From: Paraburkholderia sp. SOS3
GTDB taxonomy: Bacteria > Pseudomonadota > Gammaproteobacteria > Burkholderiales > Burkholderiaceae
Length of the DNA: 64,000 nt
Direction of reading: 5' to 3'
NCBI RefSeq assembly: GCF_001922345.1
Contig: NZ_CP018811.1
Location: forward strand, 1,674,001-1,738,000
In this document: positions 46,330-55,083 of the stretch, piece after piece
Layout of the letters: each line of letters starts with the position of its first letter
Numbering within the stretch: position 1 is the stretch's first letter
Notes under the pieces: model-generated
Told to the model about the DNA's origin: nothing
Seen by the model: the letters and a program-made list of their open reading frames with translations, nothing else
The model's database searches: none
Made by a program: the position numbers and the translations under genes

Positions 46330-48018
46330 ATGACGACTCGCATCGCTCTAGCCCAACTCAATGTCACCGTCGGCGATTTCGCCGGCAACGTCGCGAAGAT
46401 CGTGGCCGCGGCCCGCGCCGCGCACAGCGATGGTGCGAAGCTGCTGATCGCACCCGAACTCGCGTTGTCCGGTTATCCGCCCGAAGACCTGCTGCTGCGG
46501 CCCGCGTTCTATGCGGCCAGCGCCGCGGCGCTCGCCGATCTTGCGCGCGAACTGCAACCTTTGGCGGGCCTCCACGTGGTGGTCGGCCATCCGTATCGCG
46601 ATGTAGCGAACGGTCATGGTAATGCAAACGCGCCGATCGAGCGCGGGCTGCCGCCGGTCGATACCTACAATGCGGCGTCGCTGATCGTCGACGGCGCGGT
46701 GGTCGGCACCTATCTGAAGCAGGATCTGCCGAACACCGAAGTGTTCGACGAGAAGCGCTATTTCGCGTCCGATCCGCAGCCGTTCGTGTTCGAGCTCGAC
46801 GGCGTGAAGTACGGCGTCGTGATCTGCGAGGACGTCTGGCACGCGTCGGCGGCGCAGCTCGCTAAAGCGGCCGGCGCGCAGGTGCTGCTCGTGCCGAACG
46901 GGTCGCCGTATCACATGAACAAGGAAGCGGTGCGCATCGATATCCTGCGCGCGCGGATTCGCGAGACCGGGCTGCCGATGGTCTATGTGAACATGGTCGG
47001 CGGGCAGGATGAACTCGTGTTCGACGGCGGCTCGTTCGTGCTCGATGCGCGTGGCGAAGTCGTCGCGAAGATGCCGCAATTCACCGAAGGCCATGCGATC
47101 GTCGAGTTCGACGGCGCGCAGCCGGTCGCGACGACGGTCGCGCCGGAGACTTCGATCGAAGCGCAGGTTTATGCGGCGCTCGTGCTCGGCGTGCGCGACT
47201 ACATCAACAAGAACGGGTTTCCGGGGGCGATCATCGGCCTGTCGGGCGGCGTGGATTCCGCGCTCGTGCTGGCCGTCGCATGCGATGCGCTGGGACCCGA
47301 GCGCGTGCGCGCAGTGATGATGCCGTCGCGCTACACCGCCGACATTTCGACGACGGACGCGGCCGATATGGCGCGGCGCGTCGGCGTGCGCTACGACGAA
47401 ATCGCGATCGCGCCGATGTTCGATGCCTTCCGCGCATCGCTTGCCGGCGAATTCGCGGGCCGCGCGGAAGACGCGACCGAGGAAAACATCCAGGCGCGTA
47501 TTCGCGGCACGCTGCTGATGGCGCTGTCGAACAAGTTCGGCTCGCTCGTGCTCACTACCGGCAACAAGAGCGAGATGGCGGTCGGCTACTGCACGCTGTA
47601 CGGCGATATGGCGGGCGGCTTCGCCGTGATCAAGGACATCGCGAAAACGCTGGTCTACCGGCTGTGCCACTACCGCAATGCCGCGCCGGCGTACGCGAAG
47701 CGGGACATCATTCCCGAGCGCATCCTGACGCGCGCGCCTTCTGCCGAGCTGCGCGACAACCAGACCGACCAGGACAGCCTGCCGCCGTACGACACGCTCG
47801 ACGCGATCATGCGGATGTTCATGGAAGAAGACCGGTCGCTCGCGGAAATCGTCGCAGCGGGCTTTTCACCCGAAGACGTGAAGCGCGTGACGCGTTTGAT
47901 CAAGATCAACGAATACAAGCGGCGTCAGGCGCCGATCGGCATTCGTGTCACGCATCGTGCGTTTGGCCGCGACTGGCGCTATCCGATCACATCGCGTTAT
48001 ACGGAGCCGCTCGCGTAA
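46330..48018 (+). CDS. nadE: Glutamine-dependent NAD+ synthetase
   Basis: A 562-residue two-domain enzyme catalysing the final amidation of deamido-NAD. The N-terminal nitrilase-type glutaminase (about 1-265) has its Glu in APELALSGYPPEDLL, Lys in TYLKQDLPN and Cys in VVICEDVWH. The C-terminal synthetase domain has the pyrophosphatase loop GLSGGVDSAL and TTGNKSEMAVGYCT. ATG at 46330. Full length for this class. A PII gene follows 135 bp downstream. Confidence 0.96.
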   Translation: MTTRIALAQLNVTVGDFAGNVAKIVAAARAAHSDGAKLLIAPELALSGYPPEDLLLRPAFYAASAAALADLARELQPLAGLHVVVGHPYRDVANGHGNANAPIERGLPPVDTYNAASLIVDGAVVGTYLKQDLPNTEVFDEKRYFASDPQPFVFELDGVKYGVVICEDVWHASAAQLAKAAGAQVLLVPNGSPYHMNKEAVRIDILRARIRETGLPMVYVNMVGGQDELVFDGGSFVLDARGEVVAKMPQFTEGHAIVEFDGAQPVATTVAPETSIEAQVYAALVLGVRDYINKNGFPGAIIGLSGGVDSALVLAVACDALGPERVRAVMMPSRYTADISTTDAADMARRVGVRYDEIAIAPMFDAFRASLAGEFAGRAEDATEENIQARIRGTLLMALSNKFGSLVLTTGNKSEMAVGYCTLYGDMAGGFAVIKDIAKTLVYRLCHYRNAAPAYAKRDIIPERILTRAPSAELRDNQTDQDSLPPYDTLDAIMRMFMEEDRSLAEIVAAGFSPEDVKRVTRLIKINEYKRRQAPIGIRVTHRAFGRDWRYPITSRYTEPLA

Positions 48019-48492
<474 letters not shown>

Positions 48493-48540
48493 GCCGGCTG
48501 GTCCGGCTGTGCCAGAACGGTGCACGCGCAATGCGTGTGC

Positions 48541-48600
48541 CGCGCAGTGCCCCGCGCAGTGCCCCGCGTAGTTTTCCGCGCAGTTCTTCGCGCAGTTCGT
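48541..48600. repeat. Five tandem 12-bp units downstream of glnB
   Basis: Units CGCGCAGTGCCC (twice), CGCGTAGTTTTC, CGCGCAGTTCTT and CGCGCAGTTCGT, in the gap between glnB and the porin terminator. The units are imperfect, showing some age. No gene is supported here. Confidence 0.75.
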
Positions 48601-48624
48601 CGCACCCCAGATGTGAAACCAAAG

Positions 48625-48660
48625 AAAAAACGGTGCGATCCCCTTTCGGACATCGCACCG
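48625..48660 (-). terminator. Rho-independent terminator of the porin gene
   Basis: On the minus strand the arms CGGTGCGAT and ATCGCACCG (48652-48660 with 48631-48639) form a 9-bp stem, followed by six T residues. Confidence 0.8.
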
Positions 48661-48727
48661 ATACGCGCCTCTCGCAGCAGCGTGAAAACTGTTCTCTAGC
48701 TACATCTGTTGTACTCGCAACGTTCGA

Positions 48728-49894
48728 TTAGAACGAGTGCTGGATACCTGCGTACACGCCCGACTGGCTGTGGCCGACGAGCGGGTTGTCCGTCGAAGTC
48801 GCGTTGCCGAAGTTGTTCGCGTTCAGGCCATAGTTGGCCGTCGAGCTGTTCTGGACGGTAGCGACCTGGATATCGAGCAGCGTGCGCTTCGACAGGTTGT
48901 ACGAACCGCCAACCGTGTAGATCGTCGCATTGCCCGCGCCGTTGTTGCCGTTCACGTGGTACACCGCGGCGATCAGAGCAGCCGCCGGCGTGGCTTGCCA
49001 CGTCACGCCACCCCATTCGTGGTCGAGCGTGGTCGGCTGGCCCGGCAGCACGTTCGTCATGCCCGACGAGCGGATGGCCTGATACGCGGCCTGGATCTTG
49101 AACTGGCCGAGGAACACGTTTACAGCGGCCGTGTACTCGCGCGAGTAGCCGTACACACCGTTGCCGTTGCCGTTGCCGCCAAGGTTGGTGCTGCCGTCGA
49201 GCGGGTCATACGCACCGCCGAGCATGCCGTTCGACGGGTTGCGGATTTCATCGTACATGCCGCGGACCTGGAACAGCGAAGACGTATAGGTGATCTGCGC
49301 GCCACCTTCACGGCCTTGCGCCGTCGTGCCATTACCGTTCCAGTTCGTCGCGTTCGACAGCGCGTATTGACCGTAGAAGTCAAAGCCCGCGATCTTCGGC
49401 GACTGGTACGAAATGTTGTTGCTCGATTGCGGCCAGTTGCGGCCACGCACCAGCGACGCCGACGACCAGTTCGACTGACCGAACGGGTCGAAGTCCCACA
49501 CGCCGTTGGCGATGAAGAGTTCGCGGCCGAGGAGGAAGGTACCGAACTGGTTGCTTGCGACACCGACGGTTGCCCAGCGATTGAAGAGACCGCCGCCGCC
49601 AGGGCCTTGGCCCGTCATCGTGTTGAAGGAGCCTTCCAACTGGAACACGGCCTTGTAGCCGGCACCCAGGTCTTCAGCGCCCTTCAAACCCCAGAGGCTG
49701 GTACCCCAGTCGCCGCTTTCCGCGCGAAAGCGGTGCGTGCTGTTGGTTGCCTGGCCGGCGGCATTGGAGCCGGTCGGCACGCCCCACATGGCTTCGAGAC
49801 CAGCGTCCAGACGCCCGTACAGCGTCACGCTGCTCTGTGCATGCGCAGCAACGCCGATGGACAGCAGCGATGCGGCGAGCAAAGCTTTCTTCAT
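48728..49894 (-). CDS. Gram-negative trimeric porin (OmpC/Omp38-like)
   Basis: A 388-residue general porin. Signal peptide MKKALLAASLLSIGVAAHA, mature N-terminus QSSVTLYGRLDAG, then alternating beta-strands of a 16-stranded barrel, a PEFGGR-like constriction region near residue 100-130, and the terminal Phe (YAGIQHSF) required for assembly. ATG at 49894 has GGAGGAGAAG before it; an upstream ATG at 49906 is in frame but lies within that site. Strongly codon-biased, as expected for an abundant protein. Confidence 0.94.
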   Translation of the reverse strand: MKKALLAASLLSIGVAAHAQSSVTLYGRLDAGLEAMWGVPTGSNAAGQATNSTHRFRAESGDWGTSLWGLKGAEDLGAGYKAVFQLEGSFNTMTGQGPGGGGLFNRWATVGVASNQFGTFLLGRELFIANGVWDFDPFGQSNWSSASLVRGRNWPQSSNNISYQSPKIAGFDFYGQYALSNATNWNGNGTTAQGREGGAQITYTSSLFQVRGMYDEIRNPSNGMLGGAYDPLDGSTNLGGNGNGNGVYGYSREYTAAVNVFLGQFKIQAAYQAIRSSGMTNVLPGQPTTLDHEWGGVTWQATPAAALIAAVYHVNGNNGAGNATIYTVGGSYNLSKRTLLDIQVATVQNSSTANYGLNANNFGNATSTDNPLVGHSQSGVYAGIQHSF

Positions 49895-50503
49895 CTTCTC
49901 CTCCATACCCTGTCAAAAAGTAAAACCAGTACTGCGAGTGGTATCCGGACGCCAGCAGCGCCGGACAGGAAACCTTTATGCAGTAAGACATGGGCCTGAG
50001 TGGGGAAGCGATCGGTGTCTCCTGACGCGCAGCCTTGTTGCGGCTGTTCAAGCGCCGTTTCCGAGCTTCGCCGGCCGATGTCTCCTGTGTTTTGTCCTGT
50101 TCGTTTTTGAAGTGAAACTACTTTTAATGAACTTTGTTTTGCTACTTTGGTTACTAATTTAGCAAAAATACCCGGACGTGGGGAATAAATTCGAGGCTCG
50201 CGGTAGAGATGTCGCCAAATTGCAATACGAGTGTGACGGGGCGACGTCGAATCGAGCCCAAAAACGCGCTTAAATCCTTATCGATAAAGGGAATCACGGA
50301 TTCGTAAGGGTGAGGTCAAGGATTGCCACTATTGACGTTGAAAATCGTCGGGAGTAAGCGGCTGCAGCGCATAAAACGTGCATATGTTGGGATGACGAAG
50401 CTTTGTGAGCCCCTCGCAGCGCGGCTTTCGGGCAATAAAAAAGGCGCGTAAGCGCCTTGTAATACTACTTCGACTACATGTGGGATCGCATGCAATCAGG
50501 ATT
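49895..50503. other. AT-rich leader region upstream of the porin gene
   Basis: A 609-bp gap, noticeably AT-rich at 50100-50330 compared with the rest of the window. It must contain the porin promoter and 5' UTR and, at the right, the hisP terminator. Short frames here are not credible. No clear promoter boxes assigned. Confidence 0.5.
50436..50458 (-). terminator. Rho-independent terminator of the hisQMP operon
   Basis: AAGGCGC (50441-50447) pairs with GCGCCTT (50452-50458) over a GTAA loop; the minus strand continues into a T-run complementary to the A-run starting at 50437. Confidence 0.8.
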
Positions 50504-51283
50504 TTATTTAAGGCTGCCTGCGAGAAACTGTTTAAGGCGCTCGCTCCTGGTATTCCCAAATACTTCGGACGGGTGGCCTTCTTCCTCGACGCGCCCCTGG
50601 TGCAGGAACATCACGTGATTCGACACGTTGCGCGCGAATGCCATTTCATGTGTGACGACGATCATCGTGCGGCCTTCTTCGGCGAGCGTCTGCATGACCT
50701 TCAGCACTTCGCCGACGAGCTCGGGATCGAGCGCCGAAGTCGGCTCGTCGAACAGCATGACGTCCGGGTGCATCGTCAGCGCGCGGGCGATCGCGACGCG
50801 CTGTTGCTGGCCGCCCGACAGGTGCGACGGATATTGCTTCTCGACGCGCGGCGCGAGGCCGACTTTCTCGAGGTACGTGCGTGCGCGGTCTTCGGCTTCC
50901 TTGCGCGACAGCCCGAGCACATGCAGCGGCGCTTCGACGATGTTCTCGAGCACCGTCATGTGAGTCCACAGGTTGAAGTGCTGGAACACCATGGAGAGGC
51001 GCGTGCGCATGCGCTGCAACTGCTTGTGGTCGACGACGCGCAACGCGCCCGCTTTGTCTTGCGCGGTACGGACCTCTTCGCCGTCGACGAAAATGCGGCC
51101 CGCGTTCGGCTGTTCGAGAAAATTGATGCAGCGGAGCATCGTGCTTTTGCCCGAACCGGACGAGCCGATCACGCTGATGACGTCGCCGCGTTTCGCCTTC
51201 AGCGTCACGCCCTTGAGCACTTCGTTATCGCCGTACTTCTTATGCAGGTTGTCGACGAAAAGCATGGGAGACAGGGTGTTCAT
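50504..51283 (-). CDS. hisP: Histidine/lysine/arginine/ornithine ABC transporter ATP-binding protein
   Basis: A 259-residue polar-amino-acid ATPase. Walker [11 protein letters not shown]-loop [15 protein letters not shown], signature [15 protein letters not shown], Walker [14 protein letters not shown], switch His in VTHEM. ATG at 51283 with AAGGATTCC upstream. It is the last gene of hisQ-hisM-hisP. Confidence 0.93.
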   Translation of the reverse strand: MNTLSPMLFVDNLHKKYGDNEVLKGVTLKAKRGDVISVIGSSGSGKSTMLRCINFLEQPNAGRIFVDGEEVRTAQDKAGALRVVDHKQLQRMRTRLSMVFQHFNLWTHMTVLENIVEAPLHVLGLSRKEAEDRARTYLEKVGLAPRVEKQYPSHLSGGQQQRVAIARALTMHPDVMLFDEPTSALDPELVGEVLKVMQTLAEEGRTMIVVTHEMAFARNVSNHVMFLHQGRVEEEGHPSEVFGNTRSERLKQFLAGSLK

Positions 51284-51326
51284 CGGAATCCTTGGGGTCG
51301 GCTGCAGTGCGGTTGCAGCGCGGCCG

Positions 51327-52040
51327 TTATTTGCCCTGCGGGCGCAGATAGGCGAGCCAGCGTCGCTCGGCACGGCGGAACAGCCAGACGAGCGTGAACG
51401 AGATGCACAGGTAAAGAAGCGCCGCAATACCGAACGCATCGAACGAGCGGTACGTCGCCGAATTCACATCGCGTGCGATCTTCAGGATGTCGGGCACGGT
51501 CGCGGTGAAGGCGACGGTGGTCGCATGCAGCATCAGGATCACTTCGTTGCTGTAGTAGGGCAGCGCGCGGCGCAACGCCGACGGCAGGATCACGCGGCGA
51601 TAGAGCGTGAATTGCGACATCCCGTAGGCACGCGCGGCTTCGATTTCGCCGTAGGGCGTCGCCTTGATCGCGCCGGCGAAAATCTCGGTGGTGTAGGCGC
51701 AGGTGTTCAGCGTGAAGGCGAGCAGGGTGCAGTTCATGCCCTCGCGGAAGAACGCGTTGGTGAGTTCGTTCGCGCGGATCACTTCGAGGCTGTAGAGGCC
51801 CGTGTAGCAAAGCAGCAGTTGCACATACAACGGCGTGCCGCGGAACACATACGTATAGAGCCACACCGCGCCCGCGAGCCACTTCTTCTTCGATACGCGC
51901 GCGACCGCGAGCGGCACAGACAGGCAGAAGCCGAGTCCGATCGACACGACGAGCAGCCACAGCGTGATCGCGACACCGGTAAAACGGTAGCCGTCGGTGT
52001 ACAGATAGTTGCGCCAGTACTCCTGGATCAGCTCGATCAT
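51327..52040 (-). CDS. hisM: Histidine/lysine/arginine/ornithine ABC transporter permease HisM
   Basis: A 237-residue permease that, from memory, closely follows E. coli HisM ([34 protein letters not shown], and the EAA loop [20 protein letters not shown]). About five transmembrane helices. Its ATG at 52040 overlaps the hisQ stop (ATGA). Confidence 0.93.
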   Translation of the reverse strand: MIELIQEYWRNYLYTDGYRFTGVAITLWLLVVSIGLGFCLSVPLAVARVSKKKWLAGAVWLYTYVFRGTPLYVQLLLCYTGLYSLEVIRANELTNAFFREGMNCTLLAFTLNTCAYTTEIFAGAIKATPYGEIEAARAYGMSQFTLYRRVILPSALRRALPYYSNEVILMLHATTVAFTATVPDILKIARDVNSATYRSFDAFGIAALLYLCISFTLVWLFRRAERRWLAYLRPQGK

Positions 52041-52726
52041 AGTTCCGCCTTTCGCACGCCGGTCGAGTAGCGTTTTTCGAGGTACATCAGCACGAAGTTC
52101 GAGACGGTGGTGATCACCAGATAGATCGCGCCGGCCAGCAGCGTGAAGAAGAAGAACCGCAGCGTACCCTTGCCGGCGTCCTGCGAGGCCTTGACGACGT
52201 CCGCGAGACCGATAATCGAGACAAGTGCCGTCGCCTTCACCATGACCTGCCAGTTGTTGCCGATGCCGGGCAATGCGAAGCGCATCATCTGCGGGAACAT
52301 GACGCGCGTAAACACCTGCCAGCCGGTCATGCCGTACGCCGCGCCGGCCTCGAGCTGGCCGCGCGGCACCGCGAGGAACGCGCCGCGGAACGTCTCGGTG
52401 AAGTACGCGCCGTAGATGAAGCCAAGCACCGCGACGCCGGCGGCGAACGGATCGATGTCGATCTGATCCCAGCCGAGCGCGTCGGTCAGATTGTTGAGCC
52501 AGATCTGGATGCTGTAGAACAGCAGCAGCATCAGCACGAGGTCGGGCACGCCGCGAATCAGTGTCGTGTAGACCGTGCCGATGCCGTGCGACAGCCGGTT
52601 TCTCGACAGCTTCGCGGCCGCGCCGAGAAGCCCCAGCACGAATGCCAGCACGAGCGACAGCACGGCAAGCTTGACGGTCTGGAACGTGCCCGAAAGGATC
52701 AGCGGGCCGTAACCTTGCAGAAACAT
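52037..52726 (-). CDS. hisQ: Histidine/lysine/arginine/ornithine ABC transporter permease HisQ
   Basis: A 229-residue permease matching HisQ (TTLIRGVPDLVLMLLLFY, QIDIDPFAAGV, GFIYGAYFTETFRGAFLAVP, and the EAA loop EAGAAYGMTGWQVFTRVMFP). Heterodimer partner of HisM. ATG at 52726. The usual ArgT/HisJ binding-protein gene is not next to it. Confidence 0.93.
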   Translation of the reverse strand: MFLQGYGPLILSGTFQTVKLAVLSLVLAFVLGLLGAAAKLSRNRLSHGIGTVYTTLIRGVPDLVLMLLLFYSIQIWLNNLTDALGWDQIDIDPFAAGVAVLGFIYGAYFTETFRGAFLAVPRGQLEAGAAYGMTGWQVFTRVMFPQMMRFALPGIGNNWQVMVKATALVSIIGLADVVKASQDAGKGTLRFFFFTLLAGAIYLVITTVSNFVLMYLEKRYSTGVRKAEL

Positions 52727-52882
52727 AGTGTGTCCTTAAGGGCCCTTGAGGGCGTTTGGTCGGGCGCTCATTTCGACGCTTCCCCGACTGTATTACCAAG
52801 CCCTTTGTCTGGCCCATTCGGGCCTGCCCCGAGCGAATGTGCGGCAGCCGACGCTCGCCTGTTCCCTTGCGGGGTTCTTCGT

Positions 52883-53104
52883 TTATCGGGTCGGCCGCAG
52901 ATCGGTGTCGAAATACGGCCTGGCCGGGCGTGTCGACGCGTCTTCCTTGCGCGAGGCCGATACCGCGTGTTCGACCATCGTTTTCAGCGCTGCGTCGTTA
53001 TGGTGCGGGTTTGCCGCAACGTCTTCGCCGAGCGTGCTGCGTTCGTTCGCCGTTGCGCCCGTCGCGAGGGCGGCGAATGCCGCGCACAATGCGAGCTTCT
53101 TCAT
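52883..53104 (-). CDS. Small secreted protein of unknown function
   Basis: A 73-residue product with a clear signal peptide (MKKLALCAAFAALATGATA) and a short polar mature part of about 54 residues with several His, Asp and Arg. The ribosome site CAGGAGAAAC directly before ATG 53104 and the signal peptide argue that it is real. The mature part matches no family I know. It sits 156 bp upstream of hisQ, where a binding-protein gene is expected, and could be the first gene of that operon or an unrelated stand-alone. Confidence 0.55.
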   Translation of the reverse strand: MKKLALCAAFAALATGATANERSTLGEDVAANPHHNDAALKTMVEHAVSASRKEDASTRPARPYFDTDLRPTR

Positions 53105-53600
53105 GTTTCTCCTGTCGCCGATCGTCGATGATGGGCCTGTCCTTCATTGCCGTGCCGGCCGCCGCGGCATTCTTCTGCCCGTGAACGTCGCAGCGAACCT
53201 CGCAGCAAGCGTCGAATCAGCAGCGGTCCCGCAAGCGTCGGCGACGCTATTCTAGGCTGTCAAAAATGGCACGCCTCACGAGGTATCCGCGGTGTATCCA
53301 CCGTGTTGCCCGCGCCGCCGCACTCGAAGTCTCGGCCCGGGAGGTCGCGCAAAAGGGCGGTATTTTACCCGAAGCGGCGCGTCGCGCCAGCCGGTCAAAC
53401 GCTTAAGGACAAACAGGCGGTTTGCACGGTGCAATAGACGCGCAATGAAGTGCAATGGGAAGCGCTGCTGGAAGGAACAGGCAGAGGTCTCGCCCGACCG
53501 ATCGGACAACGAAAAACGCGTCACGGCAAGGCAATGCCGTGACGCGTTTTCGATGCCGCGGCAGCGGCAACCGCCGCGGTACCGCGACTGCCACTTCGCC
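53105..53600. other. Intergenic region with a strong bidirectional terminator
   Basis: A 496-bp gap. It holds the 16-bp-stem hairpin at 53513-53550 and the promoter of the small secreted gene. Other frames here have no ribosome sites or recognisable features. Confidence 0.5.
53513..53550. terminator. Strong bidirectional terminator after the Spy-like gene
   Basis: A 16-bp perfect stem: AAAACGCGTCACGGCA (53513-53528) with TGCCGTGACGCGTTTT (53535-53550), 6-base loop, with T-runs on both strands. Confidence 0.85.
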
Positions 53601-54140
53601 TTAAGACCTGGCGGCCGACGCAGGCGCGTCGCCGTGATGCTGCTGCCAGCGCTCGCGCATCTTTTCGTGGCGCTGTTCCATCTTCGCGAAGTGCTGCTTG
53701 AGCGCGGTGCTGACCGTGGTTTTCTGCTGGTCGTCGAGGCTGTTGTAGAAGTTCAGCCATGCAGCCGAAGTCTGCTCGCGCAGTTGCGCGTCCTGCTGCG
53801 CGATTTTTTCATGCGCGGCGTGCATCGCGTTCAGATCGAGAATCGGTTGTTGCTGCATCGACTTGAACTGATCGCGCATCTGCTTGTGGTTCGCGCGCAT
53901 CGCTTCACGATTCTGTTTCATCGTGTCGAGCGCGCTTTGCCAGAGCTTTTGCTGGTCCGCGTTCAGGTTCAGTTGACCATGCAGCTTGTTGATCTCCTGC
54001 ATGAAGTGGTTATGCCAGCCGCCGGGGCCGCCGTGGCCCATGCCGCCCATGCCCGAAGGCTGGGCCGCATACGCGGCGCCGATGCCGATCGAAAGCGAAG
54101 CAGCTGCGATAGCGAGAAAGCGAGAAGTGTTTTTGGACAT
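53601..54140 (-). CDS. Spy/CpxP-family periplasmic protein
   Basis: A 179-residue helical periplasmic protein. Signal peptide to AYA (about residue 25), a Gly/Met/His-rich segment (GMGGMGHGGPGGWHNH), then two LTxxQ-like motifs (LNADQQKLWQ and LDDQQKTTV) that define Spy/CpxP chaperones. ATG at 54140 with GGGAGCAC upstream. It is divergent from an OmpR-type regulator and kinase whose promoter region holds CpxR-like boxes, so it is probably their stress-induced target or feedback partner. Confidence 0.87.
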   Translation of the reverse strand: MSKNTSRFLAIAAASLSIGIGAAYAAQPSGMGGMGHGGPGGWHNHFMQEINKLHGQLNLNADQQKLWQSALDTMKQNREAMRANHKQMRDQFKSMQQQPILDLNAMHAAHEKIAQQDAQLREQTSAAWLNFYNSLDDQQKTTVSTALKQHFAKMEQRHEKMRERWQQHHGDAPASAARS

Positions 54141-54257
54141 TAAAGTGCTCCCAGGTGACATCCGACGAGCGGCCTTCACGACGTGTCGGGTCCGCATTCG
54201 GTAATGCACAGCGTAGAGGCGCCGCGCTCACGCCGTGTTACGCAGACGATTCGCGCT

Positions 54258-54272
54258 GTTACGCGACATTAC
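54258..54272 (-). promoter_or_regulatory. CpxR-like box facing the Spy-like gene
   Basis: Minus strand GTAAT-GTCGC-GTAAC (54272-54258), matching the CpxR pattern of two GTAAA-type half-sites 5 bp apart. A further GTAAC half-site lies at 54241-54237 on the same strand. Confidence 0.6.
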
Positions 54273-54286
54273 TCGCGCCTTTCGTC

Positions 54287-54301
54287 GTAACACCCCGTAA
54301 C
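54287..54301 (+). promoter_or_regulatory. CpxR-like box facing the response regulator gene
   Basis: Plus strand GTAAC-ACCCC-GTAAC (54287-54301), two identical half-sites one helical turn apart; another GTAAC at 54316-54320. It lies 57 bp before the regulator start codon, suited to autoregulation. Confidence 0.6.
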
Positions 54302-54357
54302 CCTTTTCGGGGTCAGTAACAGCGGCCTGGCTCCGGGTGCGCGTTAAACTTCGATCC

Positions 54358-55083
54358 ATGGCTACTCAAATCCTTGTCGTCGACGACGACGTCGAACTCC
54401 GCGATCTCCTGCGCGACTATCTGGCGCGCCAGGGCATCGAAGTCTCGGTGCTTCACGATGCCGGATCGCTGGAACGCCGGCTCGAACGCGAGCGTCCCGA
54501 TCTGATCGTGCTCGACCTGATGATGCCGGGCGTCGACGGGCTCACGGCGCTGCGCAAGCTGCGCGCGTCGGGCGACGACATCCCGGTCATCATGCTCACT
54601 GCGCGCGCGGACGACGTGGACCGCATCGTCGGCCTCGAACTCGGCGCGGACGACTATCTCGGCAAGCCGTTCAATCCGCGCGAACTGCTCGCGCGCGTGC
54701 AGGCGGTGTTAAGGCGGCGGCGCACGATGCCGTCGGCGGCGGCGCCCGAACAGCGCGAGCCGTTTTCGTTCGGCCGCTTCACGCTCGATTTCCAGTCGCG
54801 CACGCTGAGTCTCGAGGGCAAGCCGCTCACGCTGTCGGGCAGCGAGTTCGCGCTACTGAAGATCTTCGTCAATCATCCAATGCGTACGCTCACGCGCGAA
54901 CGCCTGCTCGAACTGCTGCATGGTCCCGAATACGATGGCACCGACCGCGGCATCGACGTTCAGGTGTGGCGCCTGCGCCGTATCCTCGAGACGGACCCGT
55001 CGGTGCCCCGTTTCATTCAGACGGTGCGCGGCCGCGGTTACGTTTTCGTGCCGGACGGCGAGCAACATGCGGCGTCCCATTGA
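54358..55083 (+). CDS. OmpR-family response regulator (CpxR/OmpR-like)
   Basis: A 241-residue regulator: receiver domain (1-120) with acidic pocket DDD, phosphoacceptor Asp53 (VLDLMMPG), Thr in MLTARA and Lys in LGKPF. A Trans_reg_C winged helix (about 145-235) follows, with RVRGRGYVFVP-like end. ATG at 54358. It overlaps the kinase gene by 17 bp. The CpxR-like boxes and the divergent Spy-like gene point to an envelope-stress circuit. Confidence 0.93.
   Translation: MATQILVVDDDVELRDLLRDYLARQGIEVSVLHDAGSLERRLERERPDLIVLDLMMPGVDGLTALRKLRASGDDIPVIMLTARADDVDRIVGLELGADDYLGKPFNPRELLARVQAVLRRRRTMPSAAAPEQREPFSFGRFTLDFQSRTLSLEGKPLTLSGSEFALLKIFVNHPMRTLTRERLLELLHGPEYDGTDRGIDVQVWRLRRILETDPSVPRFIQTVRGRGYVFVPDGEQHAASH

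Noticed and set aside
48531..48731. Plus-strand frame over the 12-bp repeats (Pro-Arg-Ser rich)
   Set aside because: Translation of the tandem repeats only; no ribosome site and it runs through the porin terminator.
50097..50162. Short hydrophobic plus-strand peptide (MNFVLLLWLLI)
   Set aside because: Only a dozen codons, no ribosome site; probably chance in AT-rich DNA.
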